Origin: Nevskia sp964451925
GTDB taxonomy: Bacteria > Pseudomonadota > Gammaproteobacteria > Nevskiales > Nevskiaceae
Direction: 5' to 3'
DNA length: 64,000 nt
NCBI GenBank assembly: GCA_964451925.1
Contig: CAYVKA010000014.1
Coordinates: 27,785-91,784 of the forward strand
Shown: positions 1 to 8,536 of the stretch, in pieces
Layout of the letters: the number at the start of each line of letters is the position of its first letter
Position numbering within the stretch: position 1 is the stretch's first letter
The notes under the pieces: generated by a model
Databases searched by the model: none
Told to the model about the DNA's origin: nothing
The model's input: the letters and a program-made list of their open reading frames with translations, nothing else
Made by a program: the position numbers and the translations under genes

Positions 1-1
1 G

Positions 2-394
2 AAGGCGGCGGAAGGCAAGGTCGAGATCGCCTTCAACACCACGCTGGACGAGGTGCTCGGCGACGCCTCCGGCGTCACCGGCGCGCGCATCAAGGGCGGC
101 GACGGCAAGACCCGCGACATCGCGCTGAAGGGCGTGTTCATCGCCATCGGCCATTCGCCCAACACCGCCATGTTCGAGGGCCAGCTGGAGATGCACAACG
201 GTTACCTCAAGGTGCGCAGCGGCAGCAACGGCGGCGCCACCGAAACCAGCGTGCCGGGAGTGTTCGCCGCCGGCGACGTGATGGATCACGTCTATCGCCA
301 GGCCATCACCTCCGCCGGCACCGGCTGCCAGGCGGCGCTGGATGCGGAGAAGTTCCTCGACAAGATTCCGGAAACGGTGCCGGCGGCGGACTGA
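2..394 (+). CDS. trxB: thioredoxin reductase, C-terminal part (cut by window start)
   Basis: Only the last 130 codons are in the window. The reading frame is open from the first bases, so the true start lies outside. Visible are the C-terminal FAD-binding segment with the family motif GVFAAGDV, followed by YRQAITSAGTGCQAALDAE, the usual end of bacterial TrxB. The enzyme passes electrons from NADPH through FAD and a CxxC pair (outside the window) to thioredoxin in the cytoplasm. An intrinsic terminator follows about 30 bp after the stop. The assignment rests on these C-terminal motifs; another member of the same flavoprotein family is possible but less likely. Confidence 0.85.
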   Translation, partial: KAAEGKVEIAFNTTLDEVLGDASGVTGARIKGGDGKTRDIALKGVFIAIGHSPNTAMFEGQLEMHNGYLKVRSGSNGGATETSVPGVFAAGDVMDHVYRQAITSAGTGCQAALDAEKFLDKIPETVPAAD

Positions 395-422
395 GCCGGC
401 ATTCGCGCCTGCGCAACGAAGA

Positions 423-450
423 CCATCCCGGCCACGGCCGGGATTTTCGT
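423..450 (+). terminator. intrinsic terminator after trxB
   Basis: Perfect inverted repeat ATCCCGGCC / GGCCGGGAT (425-444) running into TTTTCGTTT. It has the form of a Rho-independent terminator for trxB. Confidence 0.7.
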
Positions 451-558
451 TTGCGCGCCAGGATCCGCTGCGGCGTTGCCATTCCCGCCGCGGCCGGGCA
501 AGCTTCGGCTTGCGGATTCCGGGAGGACAGGGCCGCCACGATCCAGGGAGCGCGGTGA

Positions 559-1182
559 ATGAAGATGAAACTGTACCTGAGCCTGACCTCGCCCTATGCG
601 CGCAAGGTCCGCATTCTGGTACAGGAACTGGGCCTCGGCGACCTGGTCAGCGAGGTGGTGGTGGACCCCTACAACGCGCCGGCCGACTTCCTCGGCGCCA
701 ATCCCCTGTCCAAGGTGCCGACCCTGGTCACGGAAAAGGGCGAGGCCCTGCCGGACAGCAAGCTGATCGCCGAATACCTGCAGACCCGGGCCCGTGGCAG
801 CATCGTCACCCTGCCCCGCGGCGCGCAGCGCTGGACACTGCTGCGCCGCCTGCAGCTGGCCGAAGGCGTGCTCGACGCCGCTGTCGCGATGCGCATGGAG
901 AAAGCGGTGCGGCCGCCCGAATTCGTCTACCAGGGCTGGATCGACCGCCAGACCGCCGCCATCAACCGGGCGCTGGACGCGCTCGACAACGAAGCGGCCG
1001 AACTGCTGCACGAGGGCGCAATCCGTACCGTCGAGATCGCCGTGGGCGCGGCGCTCGGCTACCTCGACTTCCGCCATCCGCAGCTGGCATGGCGCTCCGG
1101 ACGCGAGCGCCTGGCCAGCTGGTATTTCAGCTTCGCGCAGCGTCCCTCGATGCTGGCGACGCAGCCGCCGGCGGGAGCCTGA
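559..1182 (+). CDS. glutathione S-transferase family protein
   Basis: 207 residues. The N-terminal thioredoxin-like domain (about residues 1-78) shows SPYARKVRI near the start (glutathione-site region), KVPTL with the cis-proline, and LPDSKLIAEYL, which matches the GST glutathione-binding loop. A helical C-terminal domain follows (about 85-205). The pattern is close to the small YibF-like proteobacterial GSTs. The substrate is unknown; such proteins are usually cytosolic and act in detoxification or redox repair. The ATG is preceded by AGGGAG at good spacing. The downstream lipoprotein gene starts 6 bp after the stop, so the two are probably cotranscribed. Confidence 0.85.
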   Translation: MKMKLYLSLTSPYARKVRILVQELGLGDLVSEVVVDPYNAPADFLGANPLSKVPTLVTEKGEALPDSKLIAEYLQTRARGSIVTLPRGAQRWTLLRRLQLAEGVLDAAVAMRMEKAVRPPEFVYQGWIDRQTAAINRALDALDNEAAELLHEGAIRTVEIAVGAALGYLDFRHPQLAWRSGRERLASWYFSFAQRPSMLATQPPAGA

Positions 1183-1188
1183 GGGCGC

Positions 1189-1644
1189 ATGCGCCTGCGC
1201 TTGTTGGCCCTGCTGCTGGCAGCGCTGCTGCTGGGCGGCTGCAGCAACATGGGCAGCGGGCCCGAGCGCGCCAAGCGCCAGTCCATCGTCGAAACCGCAC
1301 TGGGCCAGGTGGGCCGCCCGTACCGCTATGGCGGCGATTCGCCGGACGGCTTCGACTGCAGCGGCCTGGTCGAATACAGCTATGGCGAGGCCGGCATCAA
1401 GGTGCCGCACAATACCGCCGCCCTGCTTCACAGCGGCTCGAAAATCGGGCTGGACGACGCCCGCCCCGGCGATCTGCTGTTCTATCGCTTCGAGCGCAGC
1501 CCGTCCGCGCTGCACGTCGCGATCTACCTGGGGCACGGCAAGATGGTGCACGCCCCGGCCCATGGCAAGCAGGTGTCGGTGATCCACACCGACGACACGC
1601 CGTGGCCCGGTCGCTTCCTCGGCGCGGTGCGCGTGCTGCAATAG
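1189..1644 (+). CDS. NlpC/P60 family lipoprotein, murein hydrolase-like
   Basis: 151 residues. A lipoprotein signal peptide with lipobox LLGGC (Cys18) predicts an outer- or inner-membrane-anchored periplasmic protein. The rest is one NlpC/P60 (C40) domain: GRPYRYGG, FDCSGLVEYSY with the catalytic Cys near residue 57, RPGDLLFY, and LHVAIYLG with the catalytic His. These features match the Spr/MepS-like DL-endopeptidases that cut peptide cross-links in peptidoglycan, and all catalytic-site motifs look intact. It lies 6 bp behind the GST gene and converges on rplS, with a shared terminator between. The exact substrate is inferred from the family only. Confidence 0.9.
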   Translation: MRLRLLALLLAALLLGGCSNMGSGPERAKRQSIVETALGQVGRPYRYGGDSPDGFDCSGLVEYSYGEAGIKVPHNTAALLHSGSKIGLDDARPGDLLFYRFERSPSALHVAIYLGHGKMVHAPAHGKQVSVIHTDDTPWPGRFLGAVRVLQ

Positions 1645-1662
1645 CGGTTTTACGACGGGCGC

Positions 1663-1693
1663 AAAAAAGCCGGCGTCACGAAGTGACACCGGC
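1663..1693 (-). terminator. intrinsic terminator of the rpsP-rplS operon
   Basis: On the minus strand an 11-bp stem (one G-U pair) with a 3-nt TTC loop is followed by six T residues. It sits just after rplS and faces the convergent lipoprotein gene. Confidence 0.8.
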
Positions 1694-1746
1694 CTTGCAG
1701 CTTCTGCCTGTTCAGCGATCCGGTCAGTGCATGACCGGCGCCGCGC

Positions 1747-2097
1747 TCAGCTCAGCTTTTCCTTGATGCGGGCGGCCTTGCCGGCCAGACCGCGCAGGTA
1801 GTAAAGCTTGGCGCGGGCGACGTCGCCACGGCGCTTGACCACGATCTCGGCGACCTGCTGGCTGTAGGTCTGGAACACGCGCTCCACACCCTCGCCATGG
1901 CTGATCTTGCGCACGGTGAACGCGGAATTGACGCCGCGCGAACGGATGCCGATGACCACACCCTCGAAGGCCTGCAGACGCTCACGGTCGCCTTCCTTGA
2001 CCTTGACCTTGACTTCCACCGTGTCGCCGGCGCGGAAGTCCGGGACCTTCTTGGACTGCATCTGTTCCGCTTCGAGCTGCTGAATGATGTTGCTCAT
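1747..2097 (-). CDS. rplS: 50S ribosomal protein L19
   Basis: 116 residues, full length for bL19. Family signatures include FRAGDTVEVKVKVKEGDRER, FEGVVI, SFTVRKIS, and GVERVFQTYS. L19 sits at the 30S/50S interface. It is the last gene of rpsP-rimM-trmD-rplS, as in most gammaproteobacteria. The start is an ATG with a purine-rich GGTGGAAAC just upstream. The 72-bp gap to trmD holds one copy of a palindromic repeat. Confidence 0.98.
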   Translation of the reverse strand: MSNIIQQLEAEQMQSKKVPDFRAGDTVEVKVKVKEGDRERLQAFEGVVIGIRSRGVNSAFTVRKISHGEGVERVFQTYSQQVAEIVVKRRGDVARAKLYYLRGLAGKAARIKEKLS

Positions 2098-2120
2098 GTT
2101 TCCACCTCACCGTTTCTCAA

Positions 2121-2220
2121 TTCGAACATTCCTGTTCGCAATACCGGCCGTCCTGGCCGGACTGTTCAATTACCGAACGTCCTGTTCGAGCGGCCGGCCA
2201 TCCAGGGCCGGACTGTTCGA
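2121..2220. repeat. two tandem copies of a palindromic REP-like repeat
   Basis: Two about 47-bp near-identical units (about 2122-2168 and 2174-2219) share a CGAAC...CCTGTTCG inverted repeat, then CCGGCC...GGCCGG, then ACTGTTC. The first is intergenic; the second overlaps the 3' end of trmD and encodes its last residues. A third related unit lies at 41459-41497. Confidence 0.75.
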
Positions 2221-2949
2221 GCCCTGCTCTGCGATGAACTCGCGCAGCAGCGCCGTCTGTTCCTTGTTCAACTCCAGGCCCGCCAACAGATCGGGCCGCT
2301 TCAACCAGGTCGCGCCGAGCGCCTGCTTCAACCGCCAGCGCGCCACCTTGGCATGGTCGCCCGACAGCAGCACCTCCGGCACCGCCGCACCGCGCCAATG
2401 CTCCGGCCGCGTGTAGTGCGGGTGGTCGAGCAGACCGGCGGCGAACGAATCGTTCTGCGCCGACTGCTCGTGGCCGAGTGCGCCGGGCAACCAGCGCGAC
2501 ACCGCATCCACCAGCGCCATGGCCGGCAACTCCCCGCCCGAAAGCACGAAATCGCCCAGCGACAGCTCCACATCCACCGCGCCCATCGCGCGCTCATCCG
2601 GCCCTTCGTAGCGGCCGCACAGCAAAATCAACCCCGGCTCCTGCGCCAGCCGCCGCACCCAGTCCTGGGTCAGCGGCTCGCCCTGCGGGCTTAGGGCAAT
2701 CACCTTCACCTCGCCGATCGCGGCCTTGGCGGCGGCGATCGCCGCGGCCAGCGGCTCGGCCTCCATCACCATGCCGGGACCACCGCCATACGGCCGGTCG
2801 TCGACCCGGCGGTCGCGATCTGCGCTGTAGTCGCGGATATCGCGCGCCTGCAGCTGCAACACCCCGGCCTCCACCGCCTTGCGGGGGATGCCGAACCGCA
2901 CCACCTGCTCCACCAGTTCCGGGAACAGGGTCAGAATCTCGATCTTCAC
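2170..2949 (-). CDS. trmD: tRNA (guanine37-N1)-methyltransferase
   Basis: 259 residues. TrmD uses S-adenosylmethionine to make m1G37 next to the anticodon and so prevents +1 frameshifting. Seen: MKIEILTLFPEL at the N-terminus, YGGGPGMVMEAEPL, and the SAM trefoil-knot motif LLCGRYEGPDERAM followed by LSLGDFVLSGGELPA, all typical of TrmD. It lies between rimM (31 bp upstream) and rplS. The last about 16 residues (SNSPALDGRPLEQDVR) are encoded by a palindromic repeat copy and are probably a late-acquired tail outside the conserved fold. Confidence 0.97.
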   Translation of the reverse strand: MKIEILTLFPELVEQVVRFGIPRKAVEAGVLQLQARDIRDYSADRDRRVDDRPYGGGPGMVMEAEPLAAAIAAAKAAIGEVKVIALSPQGEPLTQDWVRRLAQEPGLILLCGRYEGPDERAMGAVDVELSLGDFVLSGGELPAMALVDAVSRWLPGALGHEQSAQNDSFAAGLLDHPHYTRPEHWRGAAVPEVLLSGDHAKVARWRLKQALGATWLKRPDLLAGLELNKEQTALLREFIAEQGSNSPALDGRPLEQDVR

Positions 2950-2980
2950 CGGGCGATCCTCACCGGTCTTTCCCGGCGCC

Positions 2981-3496
2981 TCAGTAGTCCGGCGCCCAGT
3001 CGGCGACGATCCGCTTGCCCTCCAGATCGACCGACTGGATGATCGGACCGACCACGAACGGGATCAGCCGCTCGACTTCGCCATCCTGCAACACCAGCAC
3101 ATCCTGCGGGCCGTTTTCCATCACGCTGGCCACCCGGCCCAGGGGCTCACCGGCACTTGATACCACGTCCAGGCCGACCAGGTCGTCCCAGTAATAACTG
3201 CCCGGCGGCGGCTTCGGCAGCAAAGCCCGGTCCACCTGGATCTCGGCGCCGAGCAAGCTGGCGGCGACATCGCGATCCTCGATCGGCGCGCCGTTGGCGT
3301 CGCTGATCTTCGCCACCAGGCCTGCGGTCTGTGCCCTGCCCTCGATCAGCCGGGCTTCATACGGCTGCGCGGTGACCAGCCACCAGCGCGAATAATTCAG
3401 CAGGTTTTCGGCGGGACGGGTGTAGGACTGCAGCTTGACCCAGCCGCGGACGCCGAAAACCCCTGCGATACGGCCAAGCGTGACCCGGCGGGTCAC
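2981..3496 (-). CDS. rimM: ribosome maturation factor RimM
   Basis: 171 residues. RimM binds uS19 and helps 3' domain maturation of the 30S head. The N-terminal RimM domain (RVTLGRIAGVFGVRGWVKL) is followed by a PRC-barrel with SYYWDDLVGLDVV and GEVERLIPFV. It starts 2 bp after rpsP, indicating tight operon coupling. The length is normal for the family. Confidence 0.97.
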   Translation of the reverse strand: MTRRVTLGRIAGVFGVRGWVKLQSYTRPAENLLNYSRWWLVTAQPYEARLIEGRAQTAGLVAKISDANGAPIEDRDVAASLLGAEIQVDRALLPKPPPGSYYWDDLVGLDVVSSAGEPLGRVASVMENGPQDVLVLQDGEVERLIPFVVGPIIQSVDLEGKRIVADWAPDY

Positions 3497-3498
3497 TA

Positions 3499-3756
3499 TT
3501 AGGCCGCTTTCTCCGCCGCGGTGGCGCCCTTCACCAGGAAGGCGACACGCTCGGAAACCTGCGCACCCTTGCCCTTCCAGTACTCGACGCGGGTCTGATC
3601 GACCACCAGCTTCTGCTCGCCGCCCTTGGCATTGGGGTTGTAGTAACCCAGGCGCTCGATGAACTTGCCGTCGCGCGAGGACCGGCTTTCGGTCGCCACG
3701 ACGTGGTAGAACGGACGTTTCTTGGCGCCAGCGCGAGCCAGACGAATTTTTACCAT
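3499..3756 (-). CDS. rpsP: 30S ribosomal protein S16
   Basis: 85 residues, full-length bS16. It starts MVKIRLARAGAKKRPFYHVV, then ERLGYYNPNAKGG, both hallmark stretches. First gene of the rpsP-rimM-trmD-rplS operon; the operon promoter should lie in 3757-3850. Upstream, towards ffh, is a long inverted repeat. Confidence 0.98.
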   Translation of the reverse strand: MVKIRLARAGAKKRPFYHVVATESRSSRDGKFIERLGYYNPNAKGGEQKLVVDQTRVEYWKGKGAQVSERVAFLVKGATAAEKAA

Positions 3757-3852
3757 GGTTTCAAACTCTCGAAAGATCCGCGACTGCGTGCGCGAAAGCG
3801 TGGGATTTTAGCCGCCGCGGCGCGAAAAATCAAAGAGTTTGCCGGGTTTTCG

Positions 3853-3943
3853 GCCGGGAATCGGGAATGGGGAATAGGGGATCGTCAAAGCGGGAAGCGG
3901 ATTCCGGAGCTTTCTCCCGATTCCCCATTCCCGACCCCCGGCT
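3853..3943. repeat. paired GGGAATCG-type inverted repeat
   Basis: The left arm (about 3855-3884) is built of iterated GGGAATCG / GGGAATGG units and the right arm (about 3913-3941) is the reverse complement of the same motif. About 28 bp separates them. It can fold as one long imperfect hairpin between ffh and rpsP. Related pairs are at 5307-5388, 35869-35968 and 38655-38727. Confidence 0.75.
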
Positions 3944-3946
3944 TTT

Positions 3947-5305
3947 TCAGCGCATCATCCCTGGCGGCAGGCGCCCGGCCAGGCCACGCATCAGCTTGGC
4001 CATGCCGCCGCCAGCCAGCTTTTTCATCATTTCGCGGGTCTGGTCGAACTGGCGCAACAGCTTGTTCACCTCTTGCACTTCCATGCCGGCACCGGCGGCG
4101 ATGCGGCGCTTGCGCGAGGCCTTGATCAGGTCCGGGAAGCGGCGCTCCTGCGGCGTCATGGAATTGATGATGGCCACGGCGCGCTTGATCTCGCGCTCGG
4201 GCTGCGCCTTCTGCAGCTGCGCCTGGATCTTGGCGCTGCCGGGCAGCTTTTCCAGCAGCGACTCGACACCGCCCATGTTCTGCATCTGCTGCATCTGGTC
4301 GCGGAAATCCTGCAGGTCGAAGCCCTTCTTCGACTTGAGCTTGCCGGCCAGCTTGGCCGCGGCCTCGGCATCGACCTTGCGCGCCGTCTCCTCGATCAGG
4401 CCGAGCATGTCGCCCTGGCCGAGAATGCGCGCAGCGATGCGGTCCGGGTGGAACACTTCCAGCGCCGCCGACTTCTCGCCGACGCCGATGAACTTGACCG
4501 GCTTGCCGGTGACGTGGCGCACCGACAGCGCGGCGCCGCCGCGCGAGTCGCCGTCGGCCTTGGTCAGGATCACGCCGGTGAGCGGCACCGTCTCGGAGAA
4601 GACCTTGGCGGTCTTGGCCGCGTCCTGGCCGGTCATCGAGTCGACCACGAACAGCGTTTCGATCGGGTTCAGCGCGCCATGCAGCGCCGCGATCTCCTTC
4701 ATCATCGCTTCGTCGATGGAGGTGCGGCCGGCGGTATCGACGATCAGCACATCGAGATACTGCTTGCGCGCGTATTCCACCGCGGCGGCGGCGATGGCCA
4801 GAGGATCCTGCCCGGCCTGGCTGGGGAACCACTCGACTCCGACATTGCCGGCGACGATCTTCAACTGCTCGATGGCGGCCGGGCGGTAGACGTCGCACGA
4901 CACCACCAGCACCTTTTTCTTCTCCACCTCGCGCAGGCGCAGCGCCAGCTTGCCGGTGGTGGTGGTCTTGCCCGAACCCTGCAGGCCGCACATCAGCAGG
5001 ATGGCCGGCGGCTGGGTGCGCAGGTTGAGCGGCTCGGCGCTGCCGCCGAGCACTGCGGTCAGCTCCTGCTGCACGATGCGCAGCAAGGCCTGGCCCGGCG
5101 TCAGGCTCTGCGTGACCTCCTGGCCGACAGCGCGGGTCCTGATGCGCTCGACGAAGTCGCGCACCACCGGCAGCGCCACGTCCGCTTCCAGCAGCGCCAT
5201 GCGCAGTTCGCGGGCCGCGGTGTTGACCTGCTCCTCGGTGAGGCGACCCTGGCCGCGCAGGGCGTCAAGCGTGCGGGTCAGGCGGCTGCTGAGGTTTTCG
5301 AACAT
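3947..5305 (-). CDS. ffh: signal recognition particle protein Ffh
   Basis: 452 residues. Ffh is the GTPase that binds 4.5S RNA and signal sequences and delivers ribosomes to FtsY. Order: N domain (1-about 85), G domain with P-loop GLQGSGKTTTTGKLA, VDTAGRTSIDE, TKADGDSRGGAAL and GVGEKS, then a C-terminal M domain with an RRIAAGAGMEV signal-peptide-binding helix and a Met-rich end (MMKKLAGGGMAKLMRGLAG). All GTPase motifs are intact. It is divergent from the ypjD-like and CorB-like genes, an ancestral gammaproteobacterial arrangement with the MBL-fold gene placed between. Confidence 0.98.
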   Translation of the reverse strand: MFENLSSRLTRTLDALRGQGRLTEEQVNTAARELRMALLEADVALPVVRDFVERIRTRAVGQEVTQSLTPGQALLRIVQQELTAVLGGSAEPLNLRTQPPAILLMCGLQGSGKTTTTGKLALRLREVEKKKVLVVSCDVYRPAAIEQLKIVAGNVGVEWFPSQAGQDPLAIAAAAVEYARKQYLDVLIVDTAGRTSIDEAMMKEIAALHGALNPIETLFVVDSMTGQDAAKTAKVFSETVPLTGVILTKADGDSRGGAALSVRHVTGKPVKFIGVGEKSAALEVFHPDRIAARILGQGDMLGLIEETARKVDAEAAAKLAGKLKSKKGFDLQDFRDQMQQMQNMGGVESLLEKLPGSAKIQAQLQKAQPEREIKRAVAIINSMTPQERRFPDLIKASRKRRIAAGAGMEVQEVNKLLRQFDQTREMMKKLAGGGMAKLMRGLAGRLPPGMMR

Positions 5306-5306
5306 A

Positions 5307-5388
5307 CCGGGAATCGAGAATGGGGAATCGGGAGTAGTTTAAGCCATCCCGCTTTTACGATTCCCGATTCTCCATTGCCGATTCCCGC
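5307..5388. repeat. paired GGGAATCG-type inverted repeat
   Basis: The left arm (5308-5335) and right arm (5358-5387) are inverted copies of the GGGAATCG family, about 22 bp apart. It fills the gap between the MBL-fold gene and ffh and could act as a terminator for the former. Confidence 0.75.
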
Positions 5389-5389
5389 C

Positions 5390-6154
5390 TCAGGAGAGAA
5401 TGATGTCGCCGCGCTTGAGGTGGCTGTAGTCCCAGCCGGCCAGGGCGGTGAGGCACTGCTGCTCGATGGCGCGCTCGGTGCCGGGCTTGTGATGGGTCAG
5501 GAACAGTTTCGGCCGGTGGCGCAGTTTGCCCAGTTCGCGGCCGAGCAGCGACGGCGTGAAATGCTTGGCGATCTGCCCCAGCTCCGCATCCTCGTCGGGA
5601 AAGGCGATCTCGATCATCAGCCGGTCCAGGCGCGGCTGCCGGTTGAGGAACTGCCACAGCCGGTCGTCGGCGTAGGTGTCGCCACTGAAGGCGAACACGC
5701 CGTCGCCACTGTCGATCAGGTAGCCCACCGCAGGCACCGTATGCAGCACCTCGAATGGCGTCACCTGCAGATCGCCCAGGCGGGTGGTGACGGCGGGCTG
5801 CAGCGTATGGAAGCGCATCAGCGGATGCTCGTCGTCGGGCAGCTTGGTGAAATCCGGCCACAGCTTCCAGTTGAACAGGTGCTCCTGCAGCGCGGCGACG
5901 GTTTCGCCCAGGGCATGGACATGCAAAGGGCGCTCGATCAGTCCGAACAGGTTGTCGGCCATGAAGGCCAGTCCACAGACGTGATCGAGGTGCGAGTGGG
6001 TCACCAGCACATCGCTGACCCGGCCCATTTGCGCAAGGCTGAGGTCACCGACGCCGGTGCCGGCGTCGATCAGCAACTCGTCATCGACCAGCAGGCCGGT
6101 GGTCCGCAGGCCGGGCCCCACCCCCCCGCTGCAACCCAAGACTTTGATGCGCAT
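5390..6154 (-). CDS. metallo-beta-lactamase-fold hydrolase (class II cyclic-nucleotide phosphodiesterase or RNase Z-like)
   Basis: 254 residues from the preferred ATG (MRIKVLGCSGG). An upstream in-frame start at 6190 would add 12 residues without conserved character. The metal motif THSHLDHVCGL (HxHxDH) is intact. AFSGDTYADDRLW supplies the bridging Asp and LTHHKPG a late His. The N-terminus IKVLGCSGG..PGLRTT and the overall layout resemble PDE1/CpdP-like phosphodiesterases and RNase Z relatives. Substrate unknown; cytosolic (no signal peptide). It stands alone, divergent from the ypjD-like gene. Confidence 0.75.
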   Translation of the reverse strand: MRIKVLGCSGGVGPGLRTTGLLVDDELLIDAGTGVGDLSLAQMGRVSDVLVTHSHLDHVCGLAFMADNLFGLIERPLHVHALGETVAALQEHLFNWKLWPDFTKLPDDEHPLMRFHTLQPAVTTRLGDLQVTPFEVLHTVPAVGYLIDSGDGVFAFSGDTYADDRLWQFLNRQPRLDRLMIEIAFPDEDAELGQIAKHFTPSLLGRELGKLRHRPKLFLTHHKPGTERAIEQQCLTALAGWDYSHLKRGDIILS

Positions 6155-6276
6155 TGCGAAATATATATGAGTTTGTCCGGATACTAACACAGCATTTCCA
6201 GCCGGAACCGTGCGCCGCGGCCGTGTAAAAGCGGCCTGCCGATGCTATCGTGGAGAGTGTTCAAGACCGTTTTCCC

Positions 6277-7068
6277 ATGCCACTGACCCTGAGCCTGATC
6301 GCCGCCCTGCTCTATTGCGGGGCCGCCTGGAGAGCCGCGCGCAGCTCCCAGGTCGATACGCTGTCGCTGCGCGGACTGGTGCCCCTGGCGCTGGCCCTGC
6401 ATGCTGTCGCCCTGCTGTTGCAGACGGTGAGTGGCAGCCAGCTGCAGATCGGCGTCGGCGAGGCGGCGTCGCTGCTGGCCTGGCTGTCGGCGCTGATGCT
6501 GTGGGTGTTCTGCCTGCGCGAGCCGCTGCAGGCGCTGGGCGTGGTGAACTATCCGTTCACCGCGCTGTGCGCCCTGTGGCCGGCGCTGGCCAGTGGCGCG
6601 GTCAACCCGATCCCGCTCGCCGACTGGCGCCTGGGCGTGCATATCGTGCTGTCCCTGCTCAGCGCCGGGCTGCTGACGCTGGCGGCGATCCACGCCCTGG
6701 CGATCGCCATCCTCGACCGCATCCTGCACCGCCCCGACAGCATCGCCCTGGCGCGCCGCCTGCCGCCGCTGCAGACCATGGAGAAGCTGCTTTTCCAGTT
6801 GATTTTCGTGGGTTTTTTCCTGCTCAGCCTGACGCTGTGCAGCGGCCTGCTGATCATTCCCGACCTGCACGGCGAGCACCTGGCGCAGCTGATCCTGACC
6901 GCCAGCGCCTGGGTCATCTTCAGCGTGCTGCTGTGGGGCCGCCTGCGCTACGGCTGGCGCGGACGCACGGCCATCCGCTGGGCGCTGTCCGGCTATGCCA
7001 CGCTGGTCGCGGCCTATTTCGGCAGCAAGCTGCTGCTGGAGCAGATCTTCAACATCCATTGGAGCTGA
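6277..7068 (+). CDS. ypjD: CcsA/YpjD-like inner-membrane protein
   Basis: 263 residues from ATG 6277; an upstream in-frame GTG at 6250 is possible but has no clear ribosome site. About eight hydrophobic segments and the cytochrome c assembly (CcsA/HemX-like) pattern, ending YFGSKLLLEQIFNIHWS. Related proteins are polytopic and linked to heme handling or cytochrome c assembly, but YpjD itself has no settled function. The order ffh / ypjD / corB-like matches E. coli, which supports orthology. Confidence 0.8.
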   Translation: MPLTLSLIAALLYCGAAWRAARSSQVDTLSLRGLVPLALALHAVALLLQTVSGSQLQIGVGEAASLLAWLSALMLWVFCLREPLQALGVVNYPFTALCALWPALASGAVNPIPLADWRLGVHIVLSLLSAGLLTLAAIHALAIAILDRILHRPDSIALARRLPPLQTMEKLLFQLIFVGFFLLSLTLCSGLLIIPDLHGEHLAQLILTASAWVIFSVLLWGRLRYGWRGRTAIRWALSGYATLVAAYFGSKLLLEQIFNIHWS

Positions 7069-7178
7069 AGGCCGGCGGAATGTGCCGTCGGCCGCATTTG
7101 TTGCACCGCAGCGCTTGACAGCAGCCCATCGGTTTCCGTAACTATGGGGGTCCGCGCCACTCCCCCGCTGAGCGTTTT

Positions 7179-8459
7179 TTGGACGATATCCCCCTTTCCG
7201 CGCTGTTCGCCCTGCTGCTGCTGCTGATCGGTCTCGCCGCCTTTTTCGCCGGTTCCGAGACCGGCCTGATGATGCTCAACCGCTACCGGCTCAAGCATGC
7301 GGCCAAGCAGGGCAGCCGCAGCTCGCAACTGGCGCAGAGCCTGCTCGAACGCCCGGACCGGCTGATCGGCATGATCCTGCTGGGCAACGTCCTGACCAGC
7401 GCCCTGGCCACTTCGGTGGCCCTGCTGATCGGCTATCGCCTGGGCGGCCAGGCCGGCGCCGCCATCGCGCCGTTCGCGGTGACGTTCGTCCTGCTGATTT
7501 TCGGCGAAGCCGCGCCGAAGACCCTCGCCGCTCTCTACCCGGAGCGCGTCGGCCTGCCTTCGACCTACGTCTACTGGCCGCTGCAGCGCCTGCTCTACCC
7601 GGTGCTGATGCTGGTCAACCTGCTCAGCAACGGGCTGCTGCGCCTGTTCGGCGTCAGCCCGGAGGACGCCGCGCAGCATTCGCTGTCGGCCGAGGAGCTG
7701 CGCTCGGTGGTGGCCGAGGCCGGCGCCATGATCCCGCAGCGCCATCAGCGCATGCTGCTGTCGATTCTCGACCTGGAGCGCGCCACGGTCGAGGACATCA
7801 TGATCCCGCGCAACGAGATCATCGGCATCGACCTGTCCGAACCCTGGGACAAGGCGCTGGAAGTGATCACCGGCAGCAGCCACACGCGCCTGCCGGTGTT
7901 CGACGGCTCCATCGACGAGCTCAAGGGCGTGGTGCACCTGCGCAAGCTGGTGCGCCTGGCGGCCGCCGGCGAACTGCGGCTGGACACTTTGATGACGCTG
8001 GTGCGCGACCCCTACTTCATCCCCGAGGGCACGCCGCTGAACCAGCAACTGCTCAACTTCCAGGATCAGAAGCGGCGCATCGGCTTCGTCGTCGACGAGT
8101 ACGGCGACATCCAGGGTCTGGTGACGCTGGAGGACATCCTCGAGGAAGTGGTCGGCGAATTCACCTCCGATCCGGCGACACGGGTCAAGAACGTCTACCT
8201 CGACGCCGACGGCAGCGTGCTGGTGCACGGCTCGGTGACGGTGCGCTCGCTCAACCGCTCGCTCGGCTGGAAGCTGCCCACCGGCGGCCCCAAGACCCTC
8301 AACGGCCTGGTGCTGGAGAAGCTGCAGGAACTGCCCAAGCCGGGCCGCCGCCTGGAAATCAACAACTACCAGATCGAGATCACCGACACCCGGGCCAATG
8401 CGGTGAAGACCGCGCGTATCCGCCCGCTTTCCGCCACGGCGCTCGCGGCCACCCGGTAA
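7179..8459 (+). CDS. CNNM/CBS-domain magnesium or cobalt efflux-type transporter (HlyC/CorC family)
   Basis: 426 residues. An N-terminal DUF21/CNNM membrane domain (about 1-190, including FFAGSETGLMMLNRYRLKH) is followed by a CBS pair (about 200-330; MIPRNEIIGIDL, HTRLPVFDGSIDELKGVVHL, FVVDEYGDIQGLVTLEDIL) and a C-terminal CorC_HlyC domain. This is the CorB/YfjD architecture, implicated in Mg2+/Co2+ efflux or resistance. The likely start is a TTG at 7179, since no ATG fits the conserved N-terminus. It lies behind the ypjD-like gene, as in E. coli. Confidence 0.88.
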   Translation: MDDIPLSALFALLLLLIGLAAFFAGSETGLMMLNRYRLKHAAKQGSRSSQLAQSLLERPDRLIGMILLGNVLTSALATSVALLIGYRLGGQAGAAIAPFAVTFVLLIFGEAAPKTLAALYPERVGLPSTYVYWPLQRLLYPVLMLVNLLSNGLLRLFGVSPEDAAQHSLSAEELRSVVAEAGAMIPQRHQRMLLSILDLERATVEDIMIPRNEIIGIDLSEPWDKALEVITGSSHTRLPVFDGSIDELKGVVHLRKLVRLAAAGELRLDTLMTLVRDPYFIPEGTPLNQQLLNFQDQKRRIGFVVDEYGDIQGLVTLEDILEEVVGEFTSDPATRVKNVYLDADGSVLVHGSVTVRSLNRSLGWKLPTGGPKTLNGLVLEKLQELPKPGRRLEINNYQIEITDTRANAVKTARIRPLSATALAATR

Positions 8460-8536
8460 GGCGCGAGCCGCGGCCCGGGCCCGCGCAGCAGCAAGCGCAG
8501 CGGCCGTCTCCGGGCACTGCGCGCCCTCGAACCAGC

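Noticed and set aside
292..1766. Long frames on both strands across the GST and NlpC/P60 genes
   Set aside because: Arg/Ala/Pro-rich shadows of two clear genes; no ribosome sites or domains.
4073..6187. Long plus-strand frame across ffh and the MBL-fold gene
   Set aside because: It spans two well-identified minus-strand genes and an intergenic repeat; the protein text is antisense-like.
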